From positions 806,001-870,000 of the forward strand of contig NZ_BMJC01000002.1 of NCBI RefSeq assembly GCF_014642875.1: a stretch of 64,000 bases of DNA, given 5' to 3'. Below, piece after piece: positions 1 to 8,532 of this stretch. Every line of letters begins with the position of its first letter. Positions within the stretch are counted from its first letter, which is position 1. Both the position numbers and the translations under genes were made by a program. The DNA is from Puia dinghuensis (lineage in GTDB: Bacteria > Bacteroidota > Bacteroidia > Chitinophagales > Chitinophagaceae). The notes under the pieces are model-generated. The model was not told where the DNA came from. It ran no database searches and saw only the letters and a list, made by a program, of their open reading frames with translations.

Positions 1-2
1 AG

Positions 3-995
3 ATCGCTGCTTCGCGGGATGCCCGGGACAAGGCGGACAAATTGCTGCAGCGTGTGCAGGCCCTGGAAGCGAAACAGCAGGCCATCGAACAGCACGAGGT
101 GAATGTTTACCAGGCCAACTATCAGTCGGCGATCATCAACCTGGTGTCGATGGACAAGGAGATAAAGCCGTTGCTGCTCTTCAATGCCAGCAAGAGCTTC
201 TTCTCCACCCTCACCGAGACGGCAAATCCCCTGAATTATCCGGGCTACCAGGAGTGGTATAAAAAATTCACGGAATATGTCCAGCGCGAGAAGGACCATG
301 AGGGTTCGCTTGCGGTGCTGAGCGGTTTCACCCAGATAGCCGGAAGTATCACGGGCACGATCCCTATTGCAGGGCCTGCCTCATCGGCATTGTTCCTTGG
401 GATGAATTCCTACATAGGCTCGATGGGGAGCAAGAAGAAGGAGCTGCGCGACCAGAGCGAGAAAATGATGTTGCTGACGGCCAAGCTGGGTCAGTTCAAT
501 TATGATATGAACCTGGTGGAAGAGCAATGGACCATCGTGCAGAAAGAACTGGGAAAGATACAGACGCATTACGATACCGTACTCAACCAGAACCTGGGCC
601 TGTTGCAGGTGCCGAGGGATGAATATACTTCCCGGTTCAGCCGGGAGACGGATGCGGAGAAGCGGTATGAGTTTCTGACCGAGCTGCGGAAAGACGCGTC
701 GTCACTGGTAACCGATCGCAAAACGGCGGATGCGAAGAACTGGAAGCAGCCGATCTATTACCAATTGATGGACGTGCAATCGTTAAAAATGCGGTTTGGC
801 GATCTGACTTTTAGTATTGTGGGCATCTTAGGCAATTACAGCAAGCTGATCGATAAATACCGCAACGATCCCGACATAGGGTTAAAGGTGCAAGCGCTGG
901 AAACGAAGCTGAATACGCTGAAGGACACGTTCGATACGGCTTTTGATCCGAATGATTATATCAATAGCGCGACGAGGATGTATTTGGTGAATTAA
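3..995 (+). CDS. Helical protein with hydrophobic centre, 5'-truncated
   Basis: The reading frame is open to the left edge of the window, so the true start lies upstream; the first ATG-like codon inside (TTG at 42) is not a convincing start. I do not recognise a named family. The visible 331 residues are mostly charged amphipathic helix (coiled-coil-like at both ends). They are interrupted around residues 110-145 by a Gly/Ala/Ile-rich hydrophobic stretch (FTQIAGSITGTIPIAGPASS) that could form a membrane-inserting hairpin. Long helices around a buried hydrophobic hairpin recall ClyA/Hbl-type alpha pore-forming proteins, but this is inference from layout only. A strong terminator follows the stop at once, so this is the last gene of its transcript. 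Confidence 0.75.
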   Translation: MAASRDARDKADKLLQRVQALEAKQQAIEQHEVNVYQANYQSAIINLVSMDKEIKPLLLFNASKSFFSTLTETANPLNYPGYQEWYKKFTEYVQREKDHEGSLAVLSGFTQIAGSITGTIPIAGPASSALFLGMNSYIGSMGSKKKELRDQSEKMMLLTAKLGQFNYDMNLVEEQWTIVQKELGKIQTHYDTVLNQNLGLLQVPRDEYTSRFSRETDAEKRYEFLTELRKDASSLVTDRKTADAKNWKQPIYYQLMDVQSLKMRFGDLTFSIVGILGNYSKLIDKYRNDPDIGLKVQALETKLNTLKDTFDTAFDPNDYINSATRMYLVN

Positions 996-999
996 AAAA

Positions 1000-1039
1000 A
1001 GAGGCCGTCTCAGAATAAAAGTAGACGGTCTCTTTTTTT
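1000..1039 (+). terminator. Intrinsic terminator
   Basis: The stem AGAGGCCGTCT / AGACGGTCTCT (one G-T pair) has a 12-nt loop and is followed by a run of seven T. It begins 5 bp after the stop codon of the truncated first gene. The A-run on the other side means it may also act on the minus strand. Confidence 0.85.
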
Positions 1040-1049
1040 ATCATCATGT

Positions 1050-1070
1050 CCGGCAAGCTGCGCTTGCCGG
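1050..1070. repeat. 8-bp-arm hairpin between two terminators
   Basis: CCGGCAAG / CTTGCCGG arms enclose CTGCG. It lies between the terminators of two convergent genes and has no T tail. It may be a REP-like palindrome or an mRNA 3'-end stabiliser. Confidence 0.5.
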
Positions 1071-1073
1071 GGG

Positions 1074-1100
1074 AAAATCCCCGCTGACGCGGGGATTTTT
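1074..1100 (-). terminator. Intrinsic terminator of the OmpA-like lipoprotein gene
   Basis: Arms AATCCCCGC / GCGGGGATT enclose a 4-nt loop. On the minus strand the stem follows the stop codon (1101-1103) directly and ends in a short T run; the plus strand also has a T run. Confidence 0.75.
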
Positions 1101-1964
1101 TTATTTGCGTTCGAGTAATTTGAAGAATTGATCCAGCTGCGGTAGGATAACGATGCGGGTGCGGCGGTTAAGCTGACGGCCTTCGGCGGTATCGTTAGAG
1201 GCAACCGGCAGATATTCCCCACGACCGGCGGCAGACATATGCGCGGGCACCATTCCATATTTATTCTGGAGGATGCGGACGACGGCGGTGGCACGTTTCA
1301 CACTCAAATCCCAGTTATCCAACAAATCGCCGCGGCGGAAAGGGACATTATCCGTGTGGCCTTCAACCATGAATTCGATGTCAGGCTGCGCTTGTAGCAC
1401 CTTAGCAACCTTCCCAAGGACCTCCTGGGCACGGGGAGTCACGTTGTACTTGCCCGTGGCGAAGAGTAATTTGTCGGAGATGTCGACGTATATGACGCCT
1501 TTATCCACCTTTATATTAATATCCTTGTCGTTGAGATCGCCAATGGCGCCTTTCAGGTTGTTGACAAGGGCCATGTTAAGGGAATCCTTATGCGCCATAG
1601 CCTGCTGGAGGCTTTGGATATAGGCGTCCTTTGCACCAAGGTTGTCCAGGGATTGGCGGATGCTCTGGGCCTGTTGGCTGCTGATGACGGACATATCTTC
1701 CAATTGCTTCAGGGCCTGGGTATTGTTCTCTTTGAGAAAAGCGATCTGTTTTTGCAGATCGGCGACCTTGGCGTCGCAATCTGATTTGTCACGGGTGAGG
1801 TCGGCGGTCTTACTGTTACAGTTCTTCAAATCGTTTTGTAGAGCGCCGTAGGCGTTGTTTAGGCTATCGTACTTCGACTGTAACCCCTTGAATTTTTTAC
1901 TGCTCACGCAGGAAAACAGCATAAGCGGGATGATGCCAGCCAATGCCATGTGCTTGATACGCAT
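1101..1964 (-). CDS. OmpA/MotB-domain lipoprotein
   Basis: A 287-aa predicted lipoprotein: hydrophobic leader ending in the lipobox-like LMLFSC, with Cys19 as the lipidated residue. Residues about 25-135 are a polar coiled coil. Residues about 155-280 form an OmpA C-terminal-like peptidoglycan-binding domain; the characteristic EGHTDNVPFRR and NWDLSVKRATAVVRIL segments and the conserved RR near the end (NRRTRI) are visible. It should sit in the outer membrane and grip peptidoglycan from the periplasmic side. The kinase/regulator genes lie just upstream on the same strand. Four 11-bp-spaced direct repeats in between match repeats ahead of the UspA gene, so it is a probable target of that regulator. 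ATG 1964 is preceded by an AT-rich tract. Confidence 0.9.
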   Translation of the reverse strand: MRIKHMALAGIIPLMLFSCVSSKKFKGLQSKYDSLNNAYGALQNDLKNCNSKTADLTRDKSDCDAKVADLQKQIAFLKENNTQALKQLEDMSVISSQQAQSIRQSLDNLGAKDAYIQSLQQAMAHKDSLNMALVNNLKGAIGDLNDKDINIKVDKGVIYVDISDKLLFATGKYNVTPRAQEVLGKVAKVLQAQPDIEFMVEGHTDNVPFRRGDLLDNWDLSVKRATAVVRILQNKYGMVPAHMSAAGRGEYLPVASNDTAEGRQLNRRTRIVILPQLDQFFKLLERK

Positions 1965-2008
1965 ATTTTTTGTTTTAAATTAATTACGCAACAATATTGG
2001 ATAAGGGT

Positions 2009-2047
2009 ATTAATACCAGCTTAGAAGCAGATTAGAATTTGATTAGA
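2009..2047 (-). promoter_or_regulatory. Four-fold 11-bp direct repeat, putative OmpR/PhoB-type site
   Basis: Read on the minus strand, TCTAAT, TCTAAT, TCTAAG and ATTAAT start at 2047, 2036, 2025 and 2014, exactly 11 bp apart. OmpR/PhoB-family regulators bind direct repeats of about this period in tandem on one DNA face. The array overlaps the stop codon of the kinase gene and points toward the OmpA-like lipoprotein. A weak -7-like TATTGTTG follows at 1996-1989. Confidence 0.6.
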
Positions 2048-3443
2048 GCTTTGCAGCGGACGGAAGGACAAGGGAGAAAATAGAACCCTTGCCGACGACG
2101 GATTGGACGGTGATGGAACCTTTGTGCAATTGGAGAATGCGGCGGGCCAAAGATAACCCCAAGCCAAAACCGGGGGTAGCAAGGCTGTCGTCGCTGCGAT
2201 AGAAGGGCTGAAAGATCTTCTCCCATTCCTCCTCCCCTATTCCCCGGCCTTTATCTTCTATGGATATGCAAATCTCGTGCCCATTGGTAACCAGCCGTAC
2301 GGTGGCGTGGTGGTCGTCGGAGTATTTGCAGGCATTGGAAACGATGTTGCGGATGGCGGTGAAAAGCAGCTCTTCATTGCCAAAGACCAGCAATTCTTCC
2401 TCGACCTCGGGCAACCGGTCGAAGTCCAGGGTGACAGAGAACAAGGGGTTAGCCTTGGTGATCTCCGCGGGTAGCCGTAGCAGGATCTCGTCTATCCGAA
2501 GAAGATCGATCTCCAACCCCCCGGCGGCGCCGGAAGCCCGGGCAAACTCCAGCAGAGTCTGGGTCAGTTTGCCTAACTGCCACGCATCCTGGTAAACGGA
2601 TTGGATCACCTGCCGGTATTCTTCTATGGTCCTCACCCGCTGTAAGGCCACCTCCAACTGACTCGAGATGGAGGTGAGGGGGGTGGACAGCTCGTGTGAA
2701 GCGTTGGCTATGAAACGCCCTTGGATCTCGAAGCTTTCCTGGAGCCGGTTGAGCAGCCGATTCAAGGTATCGGAGAGATAGGCCCATTCATCTTTTGGGT
2801 CTTTATGGTCTTCCGTGGCCGAATGGATACGCCGGGTAAGATTACGCGCCGAAATTTCGTTGACCTCATCGGCAATGCGACGCAGCGGCTGCAGGAGGCG
2901 GATAGAAAAGAAGTAGCCCCCGATGACGGAGGTAAGGATGCCGCCGATGAAGCTGAGGGAAAGCACCAGCCGGAGGTGACGAAGCTTTTCATTGCCGGGT
3001 TCATCATAGGCCGCTGCAATGATGACAAAGCATGAAGTCTCGTCATTATAATAATAGGCGATGGCATCCTTCCTGTCCTGGGTGAAATAGATGCGGTCTT
3101 TACTCTTCCGGGCCTTATCGAGGACGGTCGTGTCGGTACGCAGGGTATCGGCGGGGGTGTCGCTGTACCAATAGATGCGTTTGTTGCTGTTGTCATAGGC
3201 TTCCACCACCTTATCTTTCATCGCCACGGAGGTGGACGCATCGATCTTACGGATGAGGGCCTGGTCGAAGATGCCGCCCTGGCTCAGGAGACGGCCGGTG
3301 GTGATGGCGCGGTTGGCAAGGCGGGTCTGGATATCCTTTATGCGATTGGTGTAGGAGAAATAGTAGACAGAGGCGCAAACCAGCGTGAGGATGCCTACCA
3401 CAAGAAGGGTGAAGAGAAGCGTTATGCGGGTGCGCACCGCCAT
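2043..3443 (-). CDS. Membrane sensor histidine kinase
   Basis: A 466-aa EnvZ/CpxA-like kinase. A first membrane helix (about residues 8-30) and a periplasmic sensor of about 125 residues are followed by a second helix near residues 155-177. A HAMP-like linker comes next. The HisKA segment ASHELSTPLTSI carries the phospho-acceptor His250. The ATPase domain shows the N box (NIVSNACKYS), G1 (DKGRGIG) and G2 (GFGLGLSLARR). Its start overlaps the regulator stop by one base (TGATG), so the two are translationally coupled. It should phosphorylate the adjacent OmpR-type regulator. The sensor domain gives no clue to the signal. The T in HELSTP replaces the more common R of HELRTP, as in many Bacteroidota kinases. 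Confidence 0.95.
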   Translation of the reverse strand: MAVRTRITLLFTLLVVGILTLVCASVYYFSYTNRIKDIQTRLANRAITTGRLLSQGGIFDQALIRKIDASTSVAMKDKVVEAYDNSNKRIYWYSDTPADTLRTDTTVLDKARKSKDRIYFTQDRKDAIAYYYNDETSCFVIIAAAYDEPGNEKLRHLRLVLSLSFIGGILTSVIGGYFFSIRLLQPLRRIADEVNEISARNLTRRIHSATEDHKDPKDEWAYLSDTLNRLLNRLQESFEIQGRFIANASHELSTPLTSISSQLEVALQRVRTIEEYRQVIQSVYQDAWQLGKLTQTLLEFARASGAAGGLEIDLLRIDEILLRLPAEITKANPLFSVTLDFDRLPEVEEELLVFGNEELLFTAIRNIVSNACKYSDDHHATVRLVTNGHEICISIEDKGRGIGEEEWEKIFQPFYRSDDSLATPGFGLGLSLARRILQLHKGSITVQSVVGKGSIFSLVLPSAAKL

Positions 3444-4138
3444 CAGTTGGGTTGGGTTTTTAGGATATACCCCATGCCGACATGGGTTTGAATAAGCTTG
3501 TCTTCGAAGTCCTTGTCCACTTTGTTACGGACATAACTGATGTATACATCGATGACATTGGTATTGGTATTGAAGTCCACATCCCAGACGTTGATGGCCA
3601 GGTCGGCACGGGATACGACGCGGTTCTTGTTGCGCATAAGATATTCCAGTAATTGAAATTCCTTGGCAGTCAGTTTTATGCGCTTTCCGGCCCGATGGAC
3701 CTCCTTGTTATCGAGGTTCATTTCCAGGTCGGCGGCCCGCAGCACGTTGCCAACGGGTACGGTTTGTCCCGGGGTCCGCTTCAGGAGGGCCCTGATCTTC
3801 AGCAGCAATTCCCGGAATTCAAAGGGCTTGACAAGATAGTCGTCGGCGCCGGCATCATAGCCTTCGATCTTGTCGTCAAGGGAAGACATGGAAGTCAGCA
3901 TGATGACGAGCATGTCCTTATCGCGGTAACGGATAGCCTTACAGAGTTCGTACCCATTCATTCCCGGCAGATTGATGTCGAGGATGACGAGGTCAAAATT
4001 TATGGACAACAGCAACTGGTAGCCTATCTTACCGTCATAAGCTACTTCGACGTCGAAGCCATTCTCCGTCAGCCCCATTTTCAGGGTGTCGGCAATCTTT
4101 CGTTCGTCTTCGACGATGAGTATATTTCTGTCATCCAT
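3443..4138 (-). CDS. OmpR/PhoB-family response regulator
   Basis: A 231-aa regulator with an N-terminal receiver (acidic pocket E10/D11, phospho-acceptor Asp54, switch Thr82, Lys104) and a C-terminal winged-helix DNA-binding domain (about residues 130-228). The KLTAKEFQLLEYLM and VSRADLAINVWD segments are typical of the family. It is the first gene of the regulator-kinase operon and shares a short divergent intergenic region with the UspA gene. That region holds four direct repeats of 11-bp period, and a matching array lies downstream of the kinase gene; both are plausible binding sites for this protein. It probably controls both flanking genes and may also control itself. Confidence 0.95.
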   Translation of the reverse strand: MDDRNILIVEDERKIADTLKMGLTENGFDVEVAYDGKIGYQLLLSINFDLVILDINLPGMNGYELCKAIRYRDKDMLVIMLTSMSSLDDKIEGYDAGADDYLVKPFEFRELLLKIRALLKRTPGQTVPVGNVLRAADLEMNLDNKEVHRAGKRIKLTAKEFQLLEYLMRNKNRVVSRADLAINVWDVDFNTNTNVIDVYISYVRNKVDKDFEDKLIQTHVGMGYILKTQPN

Positions 4139-4218
4139 GTATTCAACGGGATTTGGGCCGGCGAGACGCGTCCCGCGTCTTTGGCGAATTTACGAATTTG
4201 GGGCCGTCCCCGGGACTC

Positions 4219-4257
4219 TCTAATCCAATTCTAATGCCGCTTTAAGAATGTGTTAAT
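4219..4257 (+). promoter_or_regulatory. Four-fold 11-bp direct repeat, putative OmpR/PhoB-type site
   Basis: TCTAAT (4219), TCTAAT (4230), TTTAAG (4241) and GTTAAT (4252) are spaced exactly 11 bp and point toward the UspA gene. A TACTTTG at 4268-4274, close to the Bacteroidota -7 pattern, follows ten bases after the last repeat. The array matches the one at 2047-2009 in sequence, period and orientation toward its target. It lies between divergent genes, so it may also autoregulate the two-component operon. Confidence 0.6.
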
Positions 4258-4280
4258 GTTCGGCGGGTACTTTGAGACAA

Positions 4281-5132
4281 ATGGTAAAAATGGCGATTGT
4301 ATTCAATGCTATCCTTATCCCGGTGGACTTTTCGCTGAATACGGAGATCGCGGTGAAAAAGGCGGTAGGGCTTACGGGAAAAGATGATACCGAACTGCAT
4401 CTGCTTCATGTAATAAAACCGAGCCGGCGCCTGGAGCAGCCGTTCAAATTATGGGCAGTGGAGAAGGAATTCGAGCAGCTTCGATCAACGATAAGGGAAA
4501 AATTTCCGGCGGCAAGGATAAAAACAAATATCCTCGAAGGGCACTCCGTGCAGCGGATGATCATAGAGTGCGCAGGATTGCTAAAGCCCGATCTTATTAT
4601 TATCGGCAAGAACGATCCGCCGCGGCGCTGGTCGTTCTTCAGGGGCGTCTCACCGGATGTCATTGCCAAGAAAACCAATTGCCCCGTGTTGACCGTCAAG
4701 CCAGGTTCTGCGGAAAGCAAGACTCGGGTGATCCTGATCCCCATCCGGGATTTTCTACCGGAAAGAAAGCTGGAGTGGGCAGTGTTGCTGGCAAAAAAAT
4801 ACCGGGCCCAGGTGCATCTCCTGGCCATCCAGGACAGGCACGAGACAAAGGAATGGGCGCTGCCACAGGTGTTTCTCAAGGCGTATCATCAGTTGCGGGA
4901 ACATCTTCATCATCCCATCGAATATTCGGCGACGGGGCAGCAGAGTACGGCAAAAGCGACGTTGAACTGCGCCGAGATGATCATGGCGGATATGATCCTG
5001 GTAAACCCCGAGACAGAGAGCGGGGTGCCGGGATTTTCCGGTTACCGGCACATCAGCGACTTGCTGGCACGTGATTCGAAGATACAGGTGCTCGATATAG
5101 AGCCATACAAAACTGAACAAAACCAAAATTGA
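4281..5132 (+). CDS. Universal stress protein, tandem UspA domains
   Basis: About 283 aa. Two UspA-like domains are seen, the first opening with NAILIPVDFS and ending PVLTV, the second opening with RVILIPIRDF. Tandem Usp proteins are cytoplasmic and often nucleotide-binding. The G-2x-G-9x-G(S/T) ATP motif is only partly recognisable (GKND...FRGVSPDVI), so nucleotide binding is uncertain. An in-frame TTG lies at 4272, but ATG 4281 or ATG 4290 is likelier; I chose 4281. The 11-bp repeat array upstream links it to the neighbouring two-component system. The stop is 8 bp before the ATG chosen for the TPR gene, so the two probably form an operon. Confidence 0.9.
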   Translation: MVKMAIVFNAILIPVDFSLNTEIAVKKAVGLTGKDDTELHLLHVIKPSRRLEQPFKLWAVEKEFEQLRSTIREKFPAARIKTNILEGHSVQRMIIECAGLLKPDLIIIGKNDPPRRWSFFRGVSPDVIAKKTNCPVLTVKPGSAESKTRVILIPIRDFLPERKLEWAVLLAKKYRAQVHLLAIQDRHETKEWALPQVFLKAYHQLREHLHHPIEYSATGQQSTAKATLNCAEMIMADMILVNPETESGVPGFSGYRHISDLLARDSKIQVLDIEPYKTEQNQN

Positions 5133-5140
5133 GTGTTTAT

Positions 5141-6820
5141 ATGAAAAGGGTATTATTTGTTTTTGCGATCTTCTTCATGATGGGTGGCTCCAAGGCTCAG
5201 TCCGTAGCAGAGGCGCGGAAGCTGTTGTATTATGATCGCTACGACGGGGCCGCGAGTCAATTACGGGCGGCCCTAAAGGCCGACCCGGGCAATTCCGAAG
5301 CCTGGTGGTTGCTGGAGCAGGTGTATGTGCATCAAAAGCGGGTGCCTGCGTTGCGGGATACCCTTGGCCAAATGCCGGCCGCAGTGGCACAGCAGCCGAT
5401 GGGGCTTTGTGCTTATGGACAGTTGTTGCTGGAGGAGCATAAGAAGGACAGCGCAATGGGATACTTCAACCGCGCGATGGAAATGACAAAGCAAAAGGAT
5501 GTGCCGGTGATGCTGGCCATAACCAGGGCCGAGGACGCGGCCGATTCGGCAGACGCGAATTATGCCTATGCGGTGGATGTGTTGAATAAGGCGATAAAAA
5601 GGGAAAAGCGGAACGCCGATCTGTATGTAGCACAGGGGAACATCTATCGCCATATGATGGATGGAACGAATGCCTATAAGGCTTACCAGGATGCGCTGGC
5701 GCAGGACAGCCACAACGTGGAAGCGTTATACCGGATGGGGAAGATCTTTGTTTCACAAAACAATGCGGAGATGTACCTGAAATACTTCACGGATGCCACT
5801 ACCGCCGACCCGCTGTATGCACCCGCCTGGTATGAGCTTTACTATTACAATTATTTCCGGGATGTCAATAAGGCGAAAGAATGCCTGGACCATTATATAG
5901 CCGCCAGCGACCCCAGCCCGAAGAACGATTACCTGGTGACCGACCTGCTTTATTCCTCGCGGAAATACGCGGAGGCGATCGATCATGCCCGGCAGCTGAT
6001 CGCCCGGCAAGGGAAGGTGAGCGAGCCGAGGCTGTATAAGCTCGTCGCCTATTCTTATAAGGAACTGCACGACAGTACGAAGGCGCTTGACTATATGAAA
6101 CAATATTTCCAGCTGCAGACGGACACGGGATTCGTAGTGAAGGATTACAGCACGATGGGTGAGATTTACGCTTCGCTGGGACAGGCGGATAGTGCAGCGG
6201 TGTATTTCGTAAAGGCGGACGGCCTGGAAAAGGACAGTATCCAACGGCAGGACGACGCAAGGAAGCTGGCGGACCTGTACAAGAAACAAAAGGATTATTC
6301 AAACGAGGCCCAATGGCTGGGGAAATATTATACCGGGAATACGAAAGCGACTAATCTCGATCTGTTCAACTGGGGCCTGGCACACTATATGGCAAAGGAA
6401 TACCCGGCGGCAGACACTGTGTTTGGGATCTATGAAACGAAATATCCCGAGCAGGAATTTGGCTATTACTGGCGGGCACGTTGTGGTGCGGCAATAGACA
6501 CGGCCATGTCTAAGGGATTGGCTATTCCGGACTATATGAAGCTGATCGAAGTGGATGCCAAAGACTCGACCAATAAGACCTTCCGCAAACATCTCATCGA
6601 GGCCTACGGGTATATCGCGGCGTATAAGGCAAATACGGAAAAGGATTATGCCGGTTCGATAGATTATTTCGAACGGTTGCTGTCGCTTGACCCAAACAAT
6701 ACCGATGCGCAACGGTATGTGGCGATATTGAAGAAGAATTTGAGCCGGATGGCCGGTAAGGGGTCTTCAGGCGAGTCAGCAGCAGCCAAATCGGAGAAGG
6801 GGGAGAAGGCAGACAAATAG
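5141..6820 (+). CDS. Exported TPR-repeat protein
   Basis: A 559-aa protein with a signal peptide ending near SKAQ, so it is probably periplasmic or surface-associated. The mature part is almost wholly helical TPR-like repeats (for example the AYKAYQDALAQDSHNVEALYRMGKI area), from about residue 25 to 530. It ends in a Ser/Lys/Glu-rich disordered tail. An in-frame TTG at 5129 overlaps the UspA stop, but ATG 5141 directly starts the signal peptide and is preferred. TPR arrays mediate protein contacts; no catalytic domain is seen. Its place behind the UspA gene suggests the same regulation. Confidence 0.88.
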   Translation: MKRVLFVFAIFFMMGGSKAQSVAEARKLLYYDRYDGAASQLRAALKADPGNSEAWWLLEQVYVHQKRVPALRDTLGQMPAAVAQQPMGLCAYGQLLLEEHKKDSAMGYFNRAMEMTKQKDVPVMLAITRAEDAADSADANYAYAVDVLNKAIKREKRNADLYVAQGNIYRHMMDGTNAYKAYQDALAQDSHNVEALYRMGKIFVSQNNAEMYLKYFTDATTADPLYAPAWYELYYYNYFRDVNKAKECLDHYIAASDPSPKNDYLVTDLLYSSRKYAEAIDHARQLIARQGKVSEPRLYKLVAYSYKELHDSTKALDYMKQYFQLQTDTGFVVKDYSTMGEIYASLGQADSAAVYFVKADGLEKDSIQRQDDARKLADLYKKQKDYSNEAQWLGKYYTGNTKATNLDLFNWGLAHYMAKEYPAADTVFGIYETKYPEQEFGYYWRARCGAAIDTAMSKGLAIPDYMKLIEVDAKDSTNKTFRKHLIEAYGYIAAYKANTEKDYAGSIDYFERLLSLDPNNTDAQRYVAILKKNLSRMAGKGSSGESAAAKSEKGEKADK

Positions 6821-6862
6821 CTGTTCTATCACATTTTCGGCCTGTTTTATCACATTTGGCCC
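6821..6862 (+). promoter_or_regulatory. Tandem 21-bp repeat, putative LytTR operator
   Basis: Two consecutive copies of a 21-bp unit (6821-6841 and 6842-6862) share CTGTTYTATCACATTT. A 21-bp pitch puts both copies on the same face of the helix and equals the 9-bp repeat plus 12-bp spacer described for LytTR regulators such as AgrA. The repeats stand about 40 bp before a LytS-type kinase gene that is followed by a LytTR regulator gene. A -7-like TAATCTTG lies at 6883-6890. Confidence 0.55.
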
Positions 6863-6903
6863 GGATGCCTGCGGTTTTGCTATAATCTTGTTGAAAAAAC
6901 GAG

Positions 6904-8511
6904 ATGGAGACACGCAAACATAATCAGACCCGGTGGCGGGAGAACGAACTGATACTGGTGACGGTATATTGTTTATTGGGCATCGTCGGTTACTGGTGGA
7001 AGATATTCGAGCATTCCGGCACGTGGTTACGGGAACAATACGGTGGGCGTTTCAACGAGCATCAGCTGTACTTCGATTATTTTGTGAATGTATTGTTTCC
7101 GGAGACCGGGTTACTGGTGATGATCTATCTCGGCTATCTCTGGATGAATTTGTATACCCTGCCGCGGCTGGTGCAGGCGGAGGCCGCCGAACCAGGTAGT
7201 TTCCGGGTTGCCTTTGCTTTGCGGGGGCATATCGAGATCAGCGGTTCGGCCGGGGAGACCCTAAAGCGGTTTCTGTGGGGGCTGGCCAATACGGTATTGC
7301 TGATAATTGTGCTTGGCATCGGCTGGGCGGTAGTGATCTACTATGAGCAACAGTATGATTTTGTCGGTATGGACTGGACAAGCCTGGCAAACCGGGCGCT
7401 GGGATTGGGATGGGGCAATTCCGCGAAACTGCTGTTGCTGTATACCACCTATGCATATATCCGGGAAATAAGCATCCGGCGGCTGGTTGCCGACCCTAAG
7501 CGGAATGCCTGGCGGATCGCGCTGGTGAACCAGATCACCACCTATGCACTGGTGTATTTCATGGTGGGTTGTGTGTTGTATTTCTTTGATGTTTTCGAAG
7601 ACAAGGCTTTTGGTGTCATCTTTTTTGGGGTCGGACCGGTGCTGCTACTGGCCGGACTGACCAATATATACTGGGTCTTTCCTACGGTGGGCGACGGACG
7701 TTTCTTCCGGCGGAGGGTATTGAACCGGTTGTTATTATCCACGCTTGCCTGGAGCATTCCCGTTCCATTTTTCATCATGGGCGAGAGCCATGACGTGATG
7801 CCGGGTATCTTGTCCATTTGGATGGGGCAGCTTTTTGTCGTCACGCCCGTCTCCTGGTTCATCTTCCAGCGCCGGAAGAACAAGATACTGCAGGTGCGGG
7901 CGTTGCAGGAGGCGCTGGGCCAGTCGGAAGCCGACCTGCAATTCCTGCGCAGCCAGATAAACCCCCATTTCCTTTTCAACGCGTTGAACACCCTTTACGG
8001 GACGGCCCTGCAGGAAGAGGCCCTGCGGACGGCGGGTGGTATCCAGCAACTGGGGGACATGATGCGATTCATGCTCCATGAGAACCACCAGGACCGGATA
8101 CCCATGAGCAAGGAAGTCGAATACCTGCAAAATTATATCGCGTTGCAGCAGCTGCGTTCGGATTCGTCGCCATTGATCAACATCACCACGGCGATAGCCG
8201 ACAACCTGCCGGATTGCATGATCGCGCCGATGTTGCTGATCCCCTTTGTGGAAAATGCCTTCAAGCATGGGATCTCGCTGCGGCATCCTTCCTGGATCGA
8301 TATCCGGCTCAACGGAGAGGGCGACCGCATCCTGTTCGAGGTGCGCAACAGCATTCATACCCGGCAGGGGACCGATCCGGAAAAGGAAAAATCGGGCATC
8401 GGGCTGAAGAACGTGCTGCACCGGTTGAACCTGGTGTATCCGGCCCGGCACACGCTCTTTGTGAACCAGGACGAGAAGGAATTCTTTATTCAGCTGATGA
8501 TCGAACCTTAA
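6904..8511 (+). CDS. LytS/YehU-type sensor histidine kinase
   Basis: A 535-aa kinase. The first about 325 residues contain roughly eight membrane helices without a recognisable extracellular sensor domain. The cytoplasmic part is a His_kinase (PF06580-like) domain with the typical LRSQINPHFLFNALNTL motif, where His355 is the likely phospho-acceptor. It is followed by an ATP-binding domain with PMLLIPFVENAFKHGI and the short Gly box KSGIGLKNVLHRL. ATG 6904 is preceded by an A-rich tract (TTGAAAAAACGAG). The LytTR regulator gene starts about 20 bp downstream and is the obvious partner. The tandem 21-bp repeat upstream suggests autoregulation. Confidence 0.93.
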   Translation: METRKHNQTRWRENELILVTVYCLLGIVGYWWKIFEHSGTWLREQYGGRFNEHQLYFDYFVNVLFPETGLLVMIYLGYLWMNLYTLPRLVQAEAAEPGSFRVAFALRGHIEISGSAGETLKRFLWGLANTVLLIIVLGIGWAVVIYYEQQYDFVGMDWTSLANRALGLGWGNSAKLLLLYTTYAYIREISIRRLVADPKRNAWRIALVNQITTYALVYFMVGCVLYFFDVFEDKAFGVIFFGVGPVLLLAGLTNIYWVFPTVGDGRFFRRRVLNRLLLSTLAWSIPVPFFIMGESHDVMPGILSIWMGQLFVVTPVSWFIFQRRKNKILQVRALQEALGQSEADLQFLRSQINPHFLFNALNTLYGTALQEEALRTAGGIQQLGDMMRFMLHENHQDRIPMSKEVEYLQNYIALQQLRSDSSPLINITTAIADNLPDCMIAPMLLIPFVENAFKHGISLRHPSWIDIRLNGEGDRILFEVRNSIHTRQGTDPEKEKSGIGLKNVLHRLNLVYPARHTLFVNQDEKEFFIQLMIEP

Positions 8512-8532
8512 GCTATCTTTGAACCTTACACC

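Noticed and set aside
4190-4215. GC-rich hairpins between the response regulator and UspA genes as a terminator
   Set aside because: The genes are divergent, so no transcript ends there, and there is no T run.
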